A DNA stretch of 26,391 nucleotides from an uncultured Prolixibacteraceae bacterium (lineage in GTDB: Bacteria; Bacteroidota; Bacteroidia; Bacteroidales; Prolixibacteraceae), in contig CALGIG010000122.1 in assembly GCA_937915865.1 (NCBI GenBank), forward strand, positions 1-26,391. The letters are read 5' to 3'. The notes under the pieces were generated by a model. That model had not been told where the DNA came from. It worked only from the letters and a program-made list of their open reading frames with translations, and made no database searches. Positions 23,434 through 26,391 of this stretch are shown piece after piece (the first letter of the stretch is position 1; each line of letters starts with the position of its first letter). A program made the position numbers and the translations under genes.

Positions 23434-24492
23434 TTAGTTGATAACAGATACTTTTGATCCGTTGGTTAAGTTGATTTGACCGTTGATTACCACTTTGTCA
23501 CCTTCGTTCAATCCCGAAACAACTTCCAGTTCGGAGTTGTAATTACGTCCGGTTTGGATTTTTATCAATTGAGCAACCTGATTTTTCACTACATATACCG
23601 AAGGATCTTTCACACTGCTCACAATGGCATCACGCGTTATCATCAATGCTTTTCCGCTTTTGCCCATATCCACGTTTACGTTTACATACGTTCCGGCTTT
23701 CAATTTATCGTTGCCGTTGTTGGAAATCAACACTTCAACAGGATAGGTGTGTGAAGGGCTCGCTTTGGGACTGATATTTGCGATAGTTCCTTTGTAGGTA
23801 GTTTCAGGATGTACATCGGTGGTAATGTTTACCATTTGTCCCTGACGAAGTTCGTATGCATTTGACTCAGACACATCCAGGACTACTTTCAGGTTGGAAA
23901 TATCGGCAATACCTGCAATAACGGTTCCCGCATTGACATAAGCTCCCAGCTCCGTATTTTGTGAAATGATATAACCGCTGAAAGGCGCTACGATACGGGT
24001 GTCATTCCATTGTTTCTGTGCATTTTCAAGTTGAATAACCGCATTTTCATACGCTAAATTAATGTCACGCAACTGAGTATCTGAAATTGCATCCCCTTTA
24101 CGCAAAGCCTGATAACGGGTGACATCTTCTTTGCACTTATTGTAGTTGAGTTTTGCATTTTCATAGGCAAGACGTTTGTAGGTATCATCTATTTTGGCCA
24201 ACACTTTTCCTTTGGCTACGAAATCGCCCATTTTGAAATTAACCTGAACAATTTTACCGGCACTTTCAGAAGCGATATTCACTTCTTTGGCCGCCTGAGT
24301 GGTTCCTACTAATTCAAGGCTGCCTTTTGTTTCTTTCATTTCGGCAGAAGCTATCGAAACAGCAATGCTGTTTTCAGACGATTTTACTTCTTTGCGCGAA
24401 TCAATTACTTTTTTGTTGGAAGCCAGCGTCCAGGTCATGATTCCAAGCAGTACAACGACTGTTAAACTTATAAATATTGTTTTCTTTTTCAT
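23434..24492 (-). CDS. RND periplasmic adaptor protein (membrane fusion protein)
   Basis: The 352 residues have an N-terminal membrane anchor (IFISLTVVVLLGIMTWTLA) with no lipobox. The first lipoyl half (about 74-108, SAGKIVQVNFKMGDFVAKGKVLAKI) and a long helical hairpin (about 110-160) follow. The second lipoyl half is APFSGYIISQNTELGAYVNAG, then come the beta-barrel (YKGTIANISPKASPSHTYPVEV) and a C-terminal domain ending VVSGLNEGDKVVINGQINL. It bridges the RND pump and TolC. It lies 21 bases before the pump gene and 68 after the TolC gene. The order TolC-adaptor-pump is common in Bacteroidota. Confidence 0.9.
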   Translation of the reverse strand: MKKKTIFISLTVVVLLGIMTWTLASNKKVIDSRKEVKSSENSIAVSIASAEMKETKGSLELVGTTQAAKEVNIASESAGKIVQVNFKMGDFVAKGKVLAKIDDTYKRLAYENAKLNYNKCKEDVTRYQALRKGDAISDTQLRDINLAYENAVIQLENAQKQWNDTRIVAPFSGYIISQNTELGAYVNAGTVIAGIADISNLKVVLDVSESNAYELRQGQMVNITTDVHPETTYKGTIANISPKASPSHTYPVEVLISNNGNDKLKAGTYVNVNVDMGKSGKALMITRDAIVSSVKDPSVYVVKNQVAQLIKIQTGRNYNSELEVVSGLNEGDKVVINGQINLTNGSKVSVIN

Positions 24493-24560
24493 ATTGTTTG
24501 GTATTATCGTTTTATAAAATTTGATTGAAGTTCGTGATATTCAAAACCTCTGATCAATAA

Positions 24561-25916
24561 TTATTTGTTGATTAAATTTTTAATTTCTCCGTTGATTGAC
24601 ATGATTTTCAGTTCGGCTTCCTTATAGTTGTACAAGGCTGTCAGGTATCCGCCCTGGGCGCTGCTCAGGCTCATTTCATCCTGCAGCAGGTTGCTCATGG
24701 TTGCCATTCCTTCGCGGTATCTCAGGGCTGTTTCCTTATATACCTTATCGGCCAGTTCCAGATTTAATTTTTGTCGGCGAACCGTATTTTTATTATTTAC
24801 GTAGTTATTCAGTGCATTTTTGTAATTCATGCTGAAACTTTCTTTGGTACTTTCAAGCGTTTCCTGTGTTTTTTTCACATCAAGATCGGCCTGACGGGAT
24901 TTAGAGCGTTTTTCAAAACCATCAAATACAGGCACTGCCAGTGTTACGGTAAAATTGGCATAAGGATACCATTTGTTTGCATCTCCGCTTTTGAAATACG
25001 TACTAAAGTCTTTGCGCAGTCCCTGAAAAGCTGCCTGTCCCGAAAAAGAAAGTGAAGGCAGGTAACCGTTGTTGATCATTTTTTTGTTCAACAGGTTTAG
25101 TTCCTTTTGCGATTCAAGCATACGGATACTCACATGATCCGAGAAATCCGACATAAGAACAGGCGAGTTATTCAGCAACTCCATTCCAACGGTATCGGTT
25201 AAGATAAGATTAGCATCAAGCGGCATGTCGAGCATGTATTTAATCATATTCAACTGCTGCTCCTGCGCCGACTGTGTGTTGCTCTGCTGTGTGTACAGGT
25301 TTTCCAGACTCACGTTCACGCGGTCCAGATCCACTTGTTTTCCTACACCGTTTTCCACGATCACTTTGGTGATGTCTCTGAGTCGTTCCGTGCGACTGAT
25401 ATTTTCGTCGATCAGCTTGCGTTGTTCGGCAGTAGTAAGTGCCAGCGAATATATTTTAGCTACTTCAAGCGCAATATCCTCACTTGTTTTTTGAATATTC
25501 AAGTTACTCAGTTCAGATGATTTTTTGGACAGTTCCAGCGCTGTTGCTGCCGTTTTGTTGAATATAATCTGACTGATGCTCAGCATACCCACTGAGCTGT
25601 ACTGGACTCCCATTTGCACCGGAATAGTTGTTCCGGGTTTCCCCAGAAACTCTCCCGGAAGTACGGTTGTGGGCAATTTCAGATTATCGGTGAAGTTACC
25701 GGAAAAATTAACCTTCGGCAGCAGTGCAGAACGCGCTTCATCCTTTTTGATTACGCTTTTTTCCTGATCAATACGGGCTGTTTTCATATTGATATTCTTT
25801 TCTACAGCCATTTGCACACATTCCTGAAGCGACAATCCAACTGTTTTGCTCTCCTGGGCAAAAAGAATGGAACCGGCGGTCAGAATTAGTGTTAATGAAA
25901 AAATAATTCGTTTCAT
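24561..25916 (-). CDS. TolC-family outer-membrane efflux channel
   Basis: The 451 residues have a cleavable signal peptide (MKRIIFSLTLILTAGSILFA). Two repeats of long helical hairpins follow, with the family motifs LSLQECVQMAVEKNINMKTA, YSSVGMLSISQIIF, ALTTAEQRKLIDENISRTERL, LAVPVFDGFEKRSKSRQADLDVKK and ALRYREGMATMSNLLQDEMSLSSAQ. It forms the trimeric outer-membrane duct of the tripartite pump. It is first in the operon, with a Bacteroidota promoter 34 bases upstream. It differs clearly from the TolC half of the metal pump. Confidence 0.9.
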   Translation of the reverse strand: MKRIIFSLTLILTAGSILFAQESKTVGLSLQECVQMAVEKNINMKTARIDQEKSVIKKDEARSALLPKVNFSGNFTDNLKLPTTVLPGEFLGKPGTTIPVQMGVQYSSVGMLSISQIIFNKTAATALELSKKSSELSNLNIQKTSEDIALEVAKIYSLALTTAEQRKLIDENISRTERLRDITKVIVENGVGKQVDLDRVNVSLENLYTQQSNTQSAQEQQLNMIKYMLDMPLDANLILTDTVGMELLNNSPVLMSDFSDHVSIRMLESQKELNLLNKKMINNGYLPSLSFSGQAAFQGLRKDFSTYFKSGDANKWYPYANFTVTLAVPVFDGFEKRSKSRQADLDVKKTQETLESTKESFSMNYKNALNNYVNNKNTVRRQKLNLELADKVYKETALRYREGMATMSNLLQDEMSLSSAQGGYLTALYNYKEAELKIMSINGEIKNLINK

Positions 25917-25942
25917 ATTTTAATTATCTGTTATTTTTGGTA

Positions 25943-25976
25943 CAAAATTATGCTCAAGAACATGTTTTTAATCAAA
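25943..25976 (-). promoter_or_regulatory. Promoter of the TolC-adaptor-RND operon
   Basis: On the minus strand TTTG (25976-25973) precedes TAATTTTG (25950-25943) by 22 bases, a near-ideal Bacteroidota promoter. Transcription would start about 20 bases before the TolC start codon. Confidence 0.6.
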
Positions 25977-26103
25977 AAACAGACTGAAACGACATTTTTT
26001 AGGATTGAAACGACTATTTCGAAGGTTAAAAAATCAGGTATCGGAAGCTGATTGACCCGTTGGCAGGTAAAAAAGTTCAATTACAGTTGGCTATTAGAAA
26101 ATT

Positions 26104-26391
26104 CAAGTGAACTTCAGCATTGTGAGACTTCCCGCGCATCTGTGCACGAAGAGCTTCAGCATTGTGAGACTCCCCGTGCATCTGCAAAATGGATTCTCAG
26201 TGTTTTGGAGCTCCCCGTGCATGTGTACACGAAGAGCTTCAGCGCTGTGAGACTCCCCGCGCGTCTGTGCAAGTGAGCTTCAGCGTTGTGAGACTCCCCG
26301 TGCATGTGTGCACGAAGAGCTTCAGCGTTGTGAGAATCCCCGCGCGTCTGTGCAAGTGAGCTTCAGCGTTGTGAGAATCCCCGCGCGTCTG
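26104..26391. repeat. Minisatellite-like tandem repeat, alternating 41/42-bp units
   Basis: CTTCAGC starts at 26112, 26154, 26237, 26278, 26320 and 26361, and a diverged copy lies near 26195. Spacings alternate 42 and 41, giving a higher-order 83-bp unit. The consensus core is CTTCAGCGTTGTGAGA, then TCCCCGCGCGTCTGTGCA; the joints alternate between CGAAGAG and AGTGAG. It is richer in G+C than its surroundings, shows no convincing gene, and runs off the window end. Confidence 0.85.

Noticed and set aside
26052..26276. 74-codon forward frame in the terminal tandem repeat
   Set aside because: It is only an open stretch through the first repeat units with an unrelated start; the 41/42-bp period shifts frame between units, so no repeated protein is made.

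Overview
The window looks like a chromosomal accessory region of a member of the Bacteroidota, probably order Bacteroidales. The evidence is the AT-rich base composition, several promoters of the Bacteroidota type (TTG, about 19-22 bases, then TAnnTTTG), the absence of strong Shine-Dalgarno sites, and protein families typical of the phylum: a CzcA-TolC fusion, DUF6266, a LytTR/His-kinase pair and a GDCCVxC protein.

Region 1 (about 1-11600) is a metal-resistance island on the plus strand. A Fur-family repressor is followed, from its own promoter, by a His-rich exported protein, a membrane-anchored TRASH-like protein, a tiny membrane peptide, a CzcA-type RND pump fused in frame to its outer-membrane TolC partner, the periplasmic adaptor, and a PII-like protein. 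This unit ends in a strong hairpin. A second set holds a Zn/Cd/Pb P1B-type ATPase, a small Cys-rich GDCCVxC protein, the decayed 3' end of a second ATPase copy, an exported protein of unknown function and a DUF302 protein. The apparent logic is sensing (Fur-like), cytoplasm-to-periplasm export (ATPase), periplasm-to-outside export (RND tripartite pump), and accessory metal binding or signalling (TRASH, PII-like, GDCCVxC).

Region 2 (about 11600-13350) is nearly gene-free. It has a pyrimidine-rich segment of about 0.9 kb bounded by perfect 19-bp inverted repeats, an excisionase-like HTH gene on the minus strand, and complex stem-loop sequences.

Region 3 (13350-15370) is a compact four-gene cassette: a DUF6266 protein, then a holin-like protein, a P5/lysozyme-like protein and a one-piece (u-spanin-like) lipoprotein. 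It looks like a phage lysis module, but no phage structural or replication genes are present here. It ends in a terminator and is followed by short direct repeats.

Region 4 (15587-17923) holds an orphan two-repeat CRISPR remnant of type II-C character, with a complete Bacteroidota promoter inside each repeat, and next to it an IS66-family insertion sequence with clear terminal inverted repeats.

Region 5 (17924-25976) is on the minus strand: a TolC, adaptor and HAE-type RND drug-efflux operon, an acyl-carrier-protein-like gene that lacks the phosphopantetheine serine, and a LytS/LytR-type two-component system. The window ends in a minisatellite-like tandem repeat that alternates 41- and 42-bp units and runs off the edge.
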